In this document: piece by piece, positions 22,809 through 34,407 of the stretch
Layout: each line of letters starts with the position of its first letter
Numbering within the stretch: position 1 is the stretch's first letter
Assembly (NCBI RefSeq): GCF_023101765.2
Contig: NC_064229.1
Coordinates: 1,054,001-1,118,000 of the forward strand
DNA length: 64,000 nucleotides
Source of the DNA: Spodoptera frugiperda
Lineage: Eukaryota > Arthropoda > Insecta > Lepidoptera > Noctuidae
Reading direction: 5' to 3'
The notes under the pieces: model-generated
What the model saw: only the letters and a program-made list of their open reading frames with translations
Database searches by the model: none
What the model was told of the DNA's origin: nothing
Translations under genes and position numbers: made by a program

Positions 22809-23606
22809 TCATAAACCTTTGTATTCTTTTTGACTGGTTTCCAACACATCTTCTGAAAACAACCCTATGGGCAAAGGTAGCTCTTTTATTATGTCTGCAT
22901 CGTGTATCAATAGTTTGTGCACAGATGCACTCATTTTGTACCAATTATAAAGATCTAAGCACATTTTTGCAGTTTCGATGCAGTAGTTTTTAAAACTAAC
23001 GTAGTTCACGCTAAATCCACACGATAAAACACTCAGGATCTTGGCAAATCTTTTTATAAGTTCAGGATCTAAGCCTGTGATAGTTCCAGATTTTATAGGT
23101 TCGGCAAAAAACTTCTTTGCCGTATTCCCATCATTTGAGTTGCCCCCACCTTGCTTTGGTTGGTCTACGACTAATCCCATTTGCTGGTAAAATTGAGTGG
23201 TTATTTCTTCCTTCCGCTTTTTTATTTTATCTTTGGCTTCTCTGCCCCTCGCTTGCCATTGCTTTATTTCTAGTTAATAGGATATATGCAATAAGTACTC
23301 GTAACACCTGAGGTATGAGTGCAATACGGATATTCCAAATTTAAATGAACTAGTAGGATATTGTTTCTGTAAAAGTAAGTCAAGATTGTTGAGCTCCTTG
23401 GGTGTTGCCTTGCACACATTACACGCTTGTGATGACGAAGTGTCTGTGAGTACGTTGCATGTCTTTCCGTCCATCATTGTACACACAGGAACATGTTCGA
23501 AAGTGTAAGATTTATCCCCAAGAATGACTTCAGTTGGCAAAAAGGATGATGCAAGAGTTTGTATGAAATCTGGTACCCGCTCCAATAGTGATGTGTGATA
23601 TATCAT
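22809..23606 (-). pseudogene. Transib (RAG1-like) transposase, C-terminal part
   Basis: A single minus-strand frame with one in-frame stop (near 23272). It contains a Cys-rich zinc-binding part (VPVCTMMDGKTCNVLTD, then ACNVCKATP), KFGISVLHSYLRCYEYLLHI, IKQWQARGREAKDKI, SNDGNTAKKFF, TGLDPELIKRFAKILSVLSC, SASVHKLLIHDADIIKELPL and IGLFSEDVLETSQKEYKGL. The Glu in the last block is the expected third catalytic residue. Transib is the transposon family related to the RAG1 recombinase core. The N-terminal part with the two Asp residues is absent. It matches the second copy at 47423. Confidence 0.75.
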
Positions 23607-23955
23607 TGAAAAGGTATTGTCTTGTAGAATATGAATAAATAGAGCGCCTGCCTTGATTTATAGTCCGATCTGATTGCCAGCCTAATATAATATCAGGGTA
23701 ATATGAATTTTCGGTTAGCTAAAAATGGAAAATAAACCTTAAGAAAATAAATAAAATACGATTATGATTTCTTTTGTTTATTATTTTTACCATTTATTGT
23801 ATCTAAAAGAAGCTACAGCCGTAACGACGTTTAATGATTGAGATTACAATGTGTACAATTAAAACAAAACTAAATAAATGATTATAATATAAATGAAATA
23901 AATGATTATACATCATCATCATCTAGTAATAAATCATTAAGGAATAAGGCAGGGG
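23607..23955. other. No gene seen
   Basis: AT-rich stretch with no recognisable domain between the Transib remnant and the 3' end of the ISL2EU-like gene. Confidence 0.4.
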
Positions 23956-25164
23956 CTACAAATCCCTCGTGCCTGGCGTGTATCCTAGGTACCACACGAT
24001 GGACACAATGTGAGCACAGGTACCTATAGTACGTCGCCCAGTCAGGCATGTACAGTAGTAATAAGAAATAATATTACTACTGTTATTAATTAAAATATAA
24101 CAATAATATATTCTTGTTCGAATATGTCGAGATTGGATACGACCGCGCATGAGCGAAGAGTCTTCATTTATCCCATGGTCAGGCAAATCTTCAAGTGCAT
24201 TTTGTCTATAAATCTCTATTGTGTATATTCCATTCTGTAAATGCTCACTACAGTAAGATCTTGCAAGCTTTATTTGATATGTACCTAATGCCAATGAAAT
24301 AACTTGCAGCTCAGTGTATCTTGGGAATTCTACATCATTCTACTTCTAACCTCACAAAATCAGCTCTTCTTTGATTCAATCTTTTCCTTTCGACATAATT
24401 ATATAAAATATTAGGTGTATCTAACTTCGATCTTATTTCTTCTACAATCATATCGGCGTATTGGTTGTCTGCGATGGGTTCGTGGAAATGGTTCAAAATG
24501 GCGGCAGCAATTTTAAAACCATCGAACAAGTGTCGCAAAGCCTTATTGAAATATTTTTGGCGTAACAGTTTAAAATCACGTTTGAATCTGCCGTTAACCA
24601 CTTCCACGACCCACCGGCACATGGTAACCATTCGAGATTCGTTAGCTTGTTCGGTAGTCAATTGAGATTCTGCTTTGTCCTTTGATGGTGGAACATGATA
24701 TTCATAGCCACAAGCTTCTATATCGCCCAGGTTATCTCTAAATCCGCGATCCAGTATGAATCATCATTAGGTTCCAACGAAATATGAATCGGATTTAAAT
24801 TGTTGTTCATAATGCTGCTCATAATGTTAGCATCTGTCTTCGTGGCTGCGTATGGTCCCTTTACATCAATGATGTATCCATCTGTACATACTATTAAGAA
24901 AGGCTTTAACAGATTTTGGAACTTGTGTAAGCTATACGACTGTCGCTGAAAGAGGAAGTTCGCAATTTTGTGAATATAAATGTAAGTTCCGTCGCATATT
25001 ACAATTGCCTTCGAGTTTTCATCGTCTCCATATATTGCTCTTGGTATAGTAAGGTTTCTTTCTTTGATGTCATTTCTTGTAATGTGGTTCATTCCTAAAT
25101 GAAGATCTACATATTCCTCGGTAAGACAATCTCGCGCTTTATTCATTTGCCGCTCTAGGTTTTG

Positions 25165-28161
25165 GCAAAACCTAGACATGGGTCGGAATAGGTAAAAACG
25201 ATACCTGTTCCACCTAATCCTAGTATTTAAAAATACCTAATCCATTTACCTAATCCGAATATTTATTCAATATGTATCGTATGTGGATTGGGTACCAAAT
25301 ATTAGGCAGGGATTATGGATGTTACGTTTCTGAAATATTGTGGAACGGTGGATTATATTCCGTTTTTTATGGGCAAACGGTACTTAAAGTCAACGTGATT
25401 ACTCTTGTTTTTAGTGATCAAAATTACCCTTCATACTTAGAGTGCGCTTGCACAATGCTAATGACGGTGCAGCACAGAATCTTAAAATGTCTATTAGACA
25501 TTCTCACAGGCTTAGGACTGTCATTTTGTGCAGATTCACACAAAAGGCGTATTTAATAATTTTGATCAACTTTGTACAATGATTGATATGGGTACTTTTT
25601 ACCTTTTTTTTGTTTTATTTTTTTCTTAATTTTTATGTTTTTTTGTTTTTTTTTTTTCTTAATTTTTATGTTTTTTTTTTTAATTTAAGTACTTAAATTA
25701 TTTTGAATTTTGCTGTAGGAACATAAGTTGCTGCAACTTCCTTACTCCTAATCTCGTTCTTCTGTCATTCAATATCAACCCTGCTGCAGAGAAAATACGT
25801 TCACAAGGGACACTTGTAGCAAGAACGTTTAACTTTGTGAGTGCTAGGCGGCATAAATAAGGATATGCTTTTTGGTGATCCTTCCACCATTGCAGCACGT
25901 CAGTTTTCTCACCAAACATGATAATTTTATCTTCTAGGTACCTTTGAACCTCTACAATAGCCCGGGAATGTGCCGTTCCTCTGGGCTGAATTGCCTGCAT
26001 CGTCTCTTGGTAGTGCTTCCACACTGAAGATGTTGATGTTGAGGGCTGTGCAACTTGAACAGCAGAGCCACTACTTGGTACACTTTGTTGCAATTCTTCA
26101 TTAGCATCCAATTCTTGAATCAAAGATGTGACTAAGCTTATAGCTGTTCTTTTTGCTTCTTCAGCAGTAGAGGAATCCTCAAAATATAGTTTAAATCGGG
26201 GATCCAAGAACATGCACAGTGAAAAAGTGCGGTCTAAATTCTGGAACCGCCTACCGATCTCTCCAAGCAAATCCTGACGAAAAGAATCGACTAGGTGAAT
26301 ATTCACATCCTCCGCATTTTCAAGTGCCGTTTTAAGTCCCCTTGTAATGGGAATAACCACACTACCACATACGAAGTTTTGAGCACTCATCTCTCTGGTG
26401 ACTTCTTCACAAGGCTTTAGGACTTTGCATAAACCTTCACACACATCCCAGTCATACGATGTCAATGAATGGACATTGCTGTGCATGTTACAAAGAGCGC
26501 TGTTTATTTCCTCTTTTATTTCTACAAGTCTTTGTAACATGTAAAATGTTGAGTTCCACCTAACTCACGTCTTGTAAAGGTCTTTTAGCAATTTTACCAG
26601 CTTGCTCCTGGTATCTTTTTACTTTTCCCAAGCCTTTAATATTGGCGCCATTATCGGACACAGCCAAAATTACTTTTTCTGTGATCTTCCATTCGTCAGT
26701 TACCCTCTTGATTTCTGTGGAGAGATTTTGGGCTGTATGGGAGCCTAATAAGGGCACACATTCCAACAACGCCGATTTCATTTTAAATTCGTCTGCATCT
26801 ATGTAGTGGCCCGTAATGGCCAAGTAGCCATCATTAGCCCGAGATGTCCACACATCGCAGGTGATGCAAATAGATCGGACTTTCTCAGCCACCTCCAGCA
26901 ACATTTCATTACGAAGACTTTCATACCTACTTGGCAGCAAATTATTTGAAAAATATTTCCTTGATGGCATTTGATAAAAAGGAAACGCAAAACTAATGAA
27001 CTCATTAGTTTTACGTTGTTGAGGATTGCGATCCTCAACAATGTTCATTATGTGGTTATCGATATCTGACTTGCACTTACTTGCATTTTTTTTTATAATA
27101 TATGTCGACATACTATTACATGTCGCGGTGTTGATTCGTCCTGACTGTGTGGCTGTGTGTGTGTGTGGTGTAACAGTTTCTAATGCAGTGCTTGCCACAG
27201 TTGTACTTGTAGTTGTTGAGGTAGAAGCAGTAGTACTAATAGGAACTGTTGTCTCTTCGCGCATATTTACTTCTCCTCGCGCCTCCGATAAAATCACAAA
27301 CGGATGTTTCCTTTTCAGGTGTTTAATTAGATTTGAGACAGTGCTTTTAAATGAAAGTTTTGCCTTGCATATCTTACACTGGGCGGTATCGTTTCCGATA
27401 TCTAAAAAATGGTCCCACGCTGCACTGCTCCCTCTTGGCGCCATTATTATTAACTAGGTAGGTAGATACTTTTAATAAATCTAAACGTCCAGTTTTGATC
27501 AAATATTTACATTAACACTATTGTCGATCGATACCTACACTATTTATTTACACTTAACTCTAATAAACTAAATGAATATAAACACGTAAACGAGCTAAAC
27601 CGACGGAACAATAGAAGACATATATGTGTCAGGTACGCATGATGCACTTGCACTGCCAAAAGTTAGGTCAAGGTTAAAGTTTATTGTAGAATTATTCTAA
27701 AACAACTCAAATGACATTTTTTTTTTGTCTTTTTTACTAAAAATGGCTCAAAATTAAAACTGGTGTACTATGTATAGAACCTTATCATTATTACATATTA
27801 TTACTTAAGTTTCTGATTTTTACACATTTATTTTCAATAAAAGTCGTGAAAGTTTTATTATGTTTCTCTTCGAGATTGGTAACGTCTTAAAGGATCGCCA
27901 TCTATCGACGACGTATATTAGTTACGACGCCCATTGCGGCTTGCGAGCACTAGTCCAGTGGTATTCTACACAGATGGCGCTGGCGCTGGTGCTGATTAAA
28001 TTGAACCTTAGTTACCACATTTTAAGGCTTGGAATATCTTGTGTGTAGACTGGGCACGAATATTTTATGCAATACCTAATCTTTGACGCTTTGGATTAGG
28101 TACGGATTCGTATCGAAAAATACCTAATCCACGTACCTGTTCTAATATTTATGCCTCACGT
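25165..28161 (-). mobile_element. hAT element inserted in the ISL2EU-like gene
   Basis: The insert is flanked by CTAGGTTTTG on both sides (25155-25164 and 28162-28171), which includes the expected 8-bp target duplication. The ends look like CTAGACATGGG on the left and the complement of CTAGACGTGAGG on the right. The left junction is palindromic (GGTTTTGGCAAAACC), so the exact boundary is uncertain by a few bases. Both ends carry several ACCTAATCC motifs (25200-25260; 28070-28137), possible transposase-binding repeats. It contains one transposase gene on the minus strand. Confidence 0.75.
25698..27444 (-). pseudogene. hAT transposase (BED finger type) with internal deletion
   Basis: The start MAPRGSSAAWDHFLDIGNDT leads into a BED zinc finger (CKICKAKLSFKSTVSNLIKH, then the Cys/His pair LKRKHPFV). 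The first catalytic Asp is in CITCDVWTSRANDGYLAITG and the second in ILAVSDNGANIKGLGK. Next comes a jump straight to a KRYQEQAGKIAKRPLQDV block: about 50 residues that normally hold a CxHxLN-type motif are missing. A frameshift near 26552 separates this from the C-terminal half, which contains LDPRFKLYFED and the dimerisation block TSVPCERIFSAAGLILNDRR. Non-functional. Confidence 0.9.
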
Positions 28162-28844
28162 CTAGGTTTTGCCTTGTCGTATTAAATAAACTTGCAAGCC
28201 TTTCATTGGAATCACCGATTCCTAGTTTTGTCAGATTTATACTCAATGCAGTTCTAGGATTTCTGCATCCTTGGATTAGTGAGGGTATTTGGTGTAATAT
28301 GGAATCGAATTGTTCGTTATTACGTCCAGTCCAAAAATGCATCTCTTCATCGGATAACGCACCTGTAGCATTAAAATCCAACCTTGAACCTCGTTGCAAA
28401 GCATTCCTTATCAGGTCTCATATGTGACTAAACTGCGCTGCATTAAAATCACGAGTCACGAGACAATTCTGGGGTAGTTCAGCCCAATTATTATTATGGA
28501 GGTGTTCTTGACACACTCTTGCACCGTCTGAGGCATCCTGAGATCCGATTTCCCAGGCTTCGTCGTCTGATAGGATGTCTGCCTGTTCCCAGATTTCTAC
28601 CTTTTTTATTGCTTCTGCAGCTTGGCTGGAAGGTGAGCGAGTCGTAGATCCGTCGTTCATGGATGACGTCCCTGCCATGGCCATCAAATGGTTTGGCGTA
28701 CGCGTCAGTGACGCACACCCGGACCGCGGAATGCTCGTCACTGTTTTTTTTTACAGGAGATGGTGATGTGATTGTGATGGCGGCTGAGCATTTACCGCGT
28801 GTGCTGCTAGTGGTAGACATTTTTAGTCTTTGTGTAAAACACAA

Positions 28845-29643
28845 AAAAAAAGAGGGGGAAATGTGTATGCAGTCTAGTCTAACAGAATGTTTGCTTTGTT
28901 ACAGTGTTGTATAATATTAGTATTTTATAGATTATGTTAGTTTATTTTCTAGGGATTATTGTTAGTATTGTTAATCTATGAAGTATGATAGTATCCGACT
29001 GGTCCGCTGATGTCCTGCAGTGGTCGGGGTGTGGTGATGTAGCGCGCACGGCCCGACGTGTGTAGAACCACTGGTGTGATTGGTCCTGATGTTTCGTTCG
29101 TTGAGTGTGAAGTCCGCTCCTCCTCGCACGGGGCCAAACAGATGTTGCCTTTCCCAATTGTTGACGACCAGTTTTTACGGTCTATGTCAATGGGTCGGAT
29201 ATTTAGCCCTTAGCACCGCAATTCTTGTGTGCAACGGAATGTCAGCAGTTTTGCAGTAGTCAATTGTTATCGCCTTTGATTAATATGTTGATATATACGA
29301 ACGTGCTGACGGCGCGTGCCTGAATGAAGGTCACGTTCGTGCGTTTGGTGATGCGGCGATTTGTAATTGTTGATATTGTTACCGAAACATATGGTATTAT
29401 TTGTTTTGATGTTTGTTTAGGGACAGAGAGTCTCTTTGCCCTTAGTAGTGCCTGCAGGTTGTGATGCGGCTATACCAATGTTCAGTTTCGCCGGAACGAG
29501 GTGATTACACTGACCTTTCTGGGTTTTATTGCTGAGTACCAGGAGTCTGGCTCTTTATTCCTGGTCCTGTTGAGTTCCAGATTTGCCCACACGGTCGCTG
29601 ATGCGTTGAGTATAAAGTAAAACTTAATCAATGTTTATCTTAC
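28845..29643. other. No gene seen
   Basis: Mixed-composition DNA without recognisable coding sequence. 28990-29160 is relatively GC-rich. It might be the leader of a retroelement, but I see no primer site, knuckle or polymerase. Confidence 0.35.
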
Positions 29644-30011
29644 CTCTGTGTTAATAGTAACCGTATCTGATTTATCATAAATCGGAGCAAGAAAGCTATC
29701 CATACGCTCATAAGTGAACTAATTTGGTTTAAAAATGTCAGCTGTTGATAATCCAGATCGCGTCACTAATTTTCTTTCTGCAAAGGCGATATGTGGTCAT
29801 AATGATTCCCGCTTTTTAAAAAAATCTTCAATTGAGACATTCATTCCCATATTCTGTTGAATGGTGCGCCATGCATCAACTAATATTTTTAATTTTTATG
29901 ATCCTTTCGAGTTACATCCCATATTATTGGATGTGCTTGATAAAGTTCAATAAATTCTATTACTTTTTCATTACTCCATACCGGTGATGATTTTGCGGAT
30001 GAGGAAGCCAT
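29644..30011 (-). pseudogene. Harbinger MADF exon 1 (another family)
   Basis: From an ATG at 30011 the minus strand reads SSPVWSNEKVIEFIELYQAH and PIIWDVTRKDHKN. Indels then shift the frame through LVDAWRTIQQNMGMN, RESLTTYRLCRKKISD and finally SGLSTADIFKPN and FTYERMDSFLAPIYDKS. These are the start, middle and end of a MADF domain in correct order. It ends at a donor ACAGAG|GTAAGAT at 29643. No transposase exon is found nearby, so this is an isolated 5' end. The sequence just upstream (30060-30130) may hold its terminal repeat. Confidence 0.7.
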
Positions 30012-30847
30012 TCTCGCTCGACGTATGCACTCGCTGCGTGTTGCAATAGAACTGACCATAGAGGAGAATAATATAATGGGAATAGAGAGCCCTTTTCAAG
30101 GCAACCCTATTTTAACACGAGCTCTCTCCTCTGTATTTTAGATACCAAACTAATCATATACCTATCTACCTACCTACATTTCTGTCCATTTGTTCCTGGA
30201 TCCCTTCCGTTTTACTATGGACGATTATACTACAGCGGCTTTTATTATGTAGTGTAGCAAAACCAACCAACACAATTTATTGTAAAATTAAAAAGATTTC
30301 ATTTTGCCACAACATATGACCGGGAACTACGACGGGACTAGGGAAGGTGTAGTATAAAATAAAAAAGTACTATTTTCACAAATCATCATTTTTTATTTTA
30401 TAATTTTTGGTATTTTGGTTTCGTCGTCTCCTACATACCTCAATTTTCCGGACCATTTTTTCTTTTTGGGTTCGGTCTATTATATATATATATATATATA
30501 TATATAATGTTCAATTCCCGAATAAAATATTGTATTGTTCACCAAGGATACAAATAATTATTACATAAAAGTCCAACCCGGTACACCGTTACGCGAAGAC
30601 TGAATCACAGTTTTATATTTAAGAAAGGCATAGGAACATGATATGACGCCCCACACACACAGCCATGCACAATGTTTACCTAAGTGTGTATGTGAGTGTC
30701 CCTACATCATTCCCTCCCTAAATAAAAAAAAATAAATACTTAAACAGAAATTACAAAATTACAAATGCGTAACAAAAGGAGTGAACCGGTACTTAAAACT
30801 ACACACATTACACTATACACTAAATATACGCCGTGGTGATACCAGCG
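30012..30847. other. No gene seen; (TA)n microsatellite at 30480-30507
   Basis: A run of TA dinucleotides about 28 bases long lies at 30480-30507. The rest is AT-rich and without a domain. A run CACACACACA occurs at 30652-30661. Confidence 0.5.
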
Positions 30848-31521
30848 CTAGGAGGAGCAGCGGCGGCAGCGGCCGGCTAGTTTTGGAGCCTCTAGCAAGG
30901 CAAAATTATTGGGAATCAGATACTTTTTTAATAATTCATCCTTGCGCTCCTTTTCCAAGCCACTCGTTAACACATTCTCTACTCTCCTTATTATCTCCGG
31001 GTGAATACTTTCACTATAAGATTTGTCAGAGCAGGACGGATTTCCCAGAGCAATCAGCACATCGTCTTGCAGTTGTTGGGTACCTACAAGGTACAACGTA
31101 ATCATTAGACTAACTTAGTCTGATTACACATGAAATAACTGACTCAGTTATTGTAAAAATTATATTGTATTAAAGAAACAATATTACACGCATAACATAG
31201 AACTTCTATTTATGCTTTTTCTCAACTTGAGATTTTGAAATCCAGTCTCGACAAGAATTGACAAGATGGCGGGTAATAAATACTTTTATACCTAAAAGAC
31301 AAAAGAAACTTGTCGCTTTGGCAATCAAGGCATCCAATAAACTAACACATACCTGTGTCCTCGATTACTTCAGGTCTCTCATTTGAATCAGGATCGTCTA
31401 CCGACTCCCGCTCCGACGAACTTAAAGATCTAATTCGTCTACGACGACTTTGACTTTTCTTAATTTTTTCTTCCAGTTTCTTCAGCTTCTTCCATAATTT
31501 TTCTTCTCTACTCTTAGGCAT
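30848..31521 (-). pseudogene. DIRS-like gag protein, two exons, truncated
   Basis: Exon 1 (31353-31521) starts MPKSREEKLWKKLKKLEEKI, is basic and then Ser/Arg-rich, and ends SNERPEVIEDTG at a donor ACAG|GTATGT. Exon 2 starts at 31083 after an acceptor CCTTGTAG. With the intron removed the phase fits (D-T-G-T-QQLQDDVLIALG). It continues with SESIHPEIIRRVENVLTSGL and KKYLIPNNFALLEAPKLAG. The last block, a leucine-rich YLIP-N...L.APKL pattern, is the conserved region I associate with DIRS gag proteins of arthropods. Similarity stops at about 30880. Family assignment is from memory of the motif. Confidence 0.55.
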
Positions 31522-32640
31522 TTTACTTTAATCAACTTGAACTCACTAAATACAGTAATCACTTAACAGATAATATTTCTACGAAAAATTCCGTGCGAGC
31601 ACACAACGCGAAAAATAGTGAATGACATTAGATGAATAGTGTTGCCCGTGTATAATTTTTTTTTTTTGCAGGATTCTCTAAATATTCGCGTTCACACAAT
31701 AGATGATAGTGGGACTACATGGTAAACAAAATAATTATCGAGGACTAAGCACTTCATATAATTAAGACTGCACGTGGATATGCAATAAGTAGGAATCCCA
31801 CTTCTGATGTAAGGAAAATGAAACCACCTTTACAACTTACTAAATAGTTTTAATATTACCTACTAACACAAATACAATGCTTGATATTACCAATTTCTGG
31901 CTACAAAGAATACCAATAAAGAGATACGATTCAAAAGCGATATGATGCACCGGTCGCGGTGCGGTCTCGAGTGGAAGTGGGCGGAAGTGTCGCTTGTCTT
32001 GTCCTGTCAATTGAATTTGACAGTTCGACAAACGTCAAACCGTCGACGTTCCACTACATATCTACTAATGTAGGCACACCTTGCTGTCGCTGTCGAACCT
32101 ACGTATATAAATAATGTATCCCATCCATGGTCCATTAATAAACTCCCCTACCTAATCATCTTCTAATACTTTTAATAGTTCTTCATTTGTCATTGGTGTC
32201 AATCTCTTTAATTTTTATCTTATCTTTTTTGGTTTCCTTTGAATCTCTGAAATTTGCAGGTTCATCTAAAATAGGCCCTTTCTTTAATTCTTTTTTGACC
32301 TAAGGGTCTAAGGGGAAAGAAGCTTAAAAGAATCGGAACAAGTACCTAAGCTTCTTTCATTTTCAGGTTCAACTGCATCTAAAATTGATCTGCTTTTTAT
32401 TTCCTTTAGGATAGCAATATTTGCAGGTTTAACTTCGGTCTTAGGTTCTCTATTTTAAATACATATCTCTATTTTTAATTCTCTATCCTCTTTCTTCTTC
32501 AATATTACTTGAGATTCAATTTGCAGGTTTAATCAAGACGTTTGAATGGATCACAATTGTTGGTTTGATACTTTCAGAGTTTGGTTTACTTTTCTTAATT
32601 TACTTTACTTTATTTTCTAATCTTTCTATTTATTAAAAAA
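31522..32640. other. No gene seen
   Basis: AT-rich. 32200-32560 has repeated short phrases on a Lys/Glu-like theme (TTTGCAGGTT with T/C-rich context, three times), possibly a decayed low-complexity coding tail. 31940-32050 is CpG-rich with direct repeats of TTGACAGTTCGACA-type text. No confident feature. Confidence 0.3.
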
Positions 32641-32656
32641 GGTTCGTCAAATACTT

Positions 32657-33840
32657 ATTAATGATTTTGTTCCATGGAACTTAGGTACAAATCATATAAC
32701 GCGAGCTCAAATTGCTGCAAGAAATCTTATGATACCCAATGAACTGTTTGGCGGAGCAGATAGGAACCCAATTATTATTCTGGATGGCACATATTTATAT
32801 GTACAGAAAAGTTACAATTATTTATACCAGAAAGATACTTATTCTTTGCACAAGTATAGGAACCTCATAAAACTTTTTATGATGGTATGTTCTGATGGCT
32901 ATATTATAGATAAAGATGTACTTGTCCGTATCCGGCAACATTATCGGATGCAGATATTATGATTAATGAATTTAATAATGAAAATAATACTTTACGAAGG
33001 TACTTTCAACCTGGGGAAGTTTTTTTGTTAATAACAGGTTTTAGAGATTTTGTCCCTTTACTACAACAGTGTAACTATACTGTTCACTTCCCACTATCCC
33101 TGCAACAGGGGGAAACACAATTATCAACAGCGGCAGCTAATAAGTCAAGAACGGTGACAATGTGCAGGTGGGTTGTTGAGGCAGTAAATGGGATTTTTAA
33201 AATGTCCTATAAAATATTTAGGAGGGATTTTTTCAATACTACATCCACTCATGCTATAACAGACTTTAAAATAGCTGTTGCATTGATAAACAAGTTTCAT
33301 CAAAGGGTTTCAGATAGACCATATGCAGGACAAATTGTAAACATAGTAAATGAAAAACTGCACACAAACAATATATTAGCTGATTATGTAATTGAAAATA
33401 ATTTAAATCGAAGACGGACCCAATTCTCTAACTTAAATGCTACTGTTGATAATATTGAATTCCCTAGATTAACATATGATGAACTTGTATTATTAGCACG
33501 TGAAACGTATCAGATCAAACAGGCGAAGTCTTATTATGGTGAGCACATAAGAAATGATGGTTCCTACATTATTGAAGTGTGCTTTGATAGAGCCAGTGAT
33601 CTTTTGCAAGGATTTCCATTGGTTGAGAATTGCACATTAATGCGTGGAAAAATACAAAGTAGACATGTAAGCCGTAAAATATATTTTGTTTATATTTTAT
33701 ATGAAAATCACACTGCAGGTATCCAAGCTATATTAAGCATTACTGCGGCAATTGTATAGTCGGTCGAAGGACAGGTTGCTGCGCTCATATCATGTCTATG
33801 ATATGGTATTTAAGTTGGGCAAGGCATGAAAAAGTGTTGA
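32657..33840 (+). pseudogene. ISL2EU-like transposase copy 3
   Basis: Plus-strand order: ILINDFVPWNLGTNHITRAQ, IPNELFGGADRN, first catalytic Asp in IIILDGTYLYVQKS, YSLHKYRNLIKLFMMVCSDG, then a frameshift near 32920. It continues MINEFNNENNTLRRYFQPGE and LLITGFRD, where copy 2 has LDRGFRD, so the second catalytic Asp appears mutated. CRWVVEAVNGIFKMSYK holds the Glu. After RGKIQSRHVSRKIYFVYILY there is another shift into a SWIM-like zinc motif (GRRTGCCAHIMSMIWYL). The N-terminal exon is missing. Inactive copy. Confidence 0.8.
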
Positions 33841-33941
33841 AGTTTTTTTATATATTTTGTTTAATTATTAATTTGATACAAAGTTTCTTATCTATATGTT
33901 TTCTCTGTACTGTAAGACGGTCAATAAAAAAAAAAATAGTA

Positions 33942-34405
33942 CAGTAGAAGCTCCTTATTCGCGCTTCCTTCATTCGCGTTTTCACTATTCGCGGATTGAA
34001 AAATTGCGACCCAATTCCCATATTCGCGGTCAAGATTTCTTTATTCGCGGATCGAATCGAAATATCGGTGCGTGCATGTACCTAAAAAAATACATTCGCT
34101 ATCCTTTGTCAACGCGTCAGTAGAAGGATAAAAAAATAAAAAAGCCTCATTACAACTACGTCTAGATTGTAACTTCTGCCTAAACCTAATGTGACCTAAA
34201 CTTGATGACAATATTATGTAATTCATCAATCTGTATGATCAGAAAGTTCAATTAAATATTTTTTTATCTACAATTTGCTTCCTGATTTCGTCATCTAGGA
34301 ACGTATCCCCTATAACCCCATACAAATTGCCATTCCATATTCACGGTTTCTGTATTCGCGGCATATTTACGGAACGCATACCCCGGGAATAAAGAGCTTC
34401 TACTG
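33942..34405. mobile_element. Pogo/Tigger-like MITE
   Basis: A 464-bp non-coding element. The left end reads CAGTAGAAGCTCCTTATTCG and the right end is the reverse complement of CAGTAGAAGCTCTTTATTCC. Both are flanked by TA (33940-33941 and 34406-34407). Motifs ATTCGCGG and TATTCGCGGTC recur five or more times inside. TA duplications and CAGT...ATTCGCGG ends are features of pogo/Tigger-type elements. It has no transposase and must have been moved by one encoded elsewhere. Confidence 0.8.
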
Positions 34406-34407
34406 TA

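Larger units (their letters stand above)
23956..28844 (-). pseudogene. ISL2EU-like transposase copy 2, split by a hAT element
   Basis: The N-terminal pieces are at 28418-28741 (DGSTTRSPSSQAAEAIKKVE) and 28142-28399 (EEMHFWTGRNNEQFDSILHQ, LTKLGIGDSNERLASLFNTT). The catalytic part resumes at 25179 (CLTEEYVDLHLGMNHITRND), with the first Asp in IVICDGTYIYIHK. The second is in ILDRGFRD (near 24745, shifted frame), and the Glu is in CRWVVEVVNGRFKRDF. The C-terminal end has a SWIM-like zinc motif (YYCTCLTGRRTIGTCAH). A 3-kb hAT element (25165-28161) interrupts it. Removing the insert rejoins NTTRQNLE to RQMNKARD. Frameshifts near 24340 and 24740 add to the decay. Confidence 0.75.

Noticed and set aside
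27026..27457. Plus-strand open frame of 143 codons
   Set aside because: Antisense shadow of the hAT BED-finger region. The hydrophobic composition comes from the reverse complement of Thr/Ser codons.
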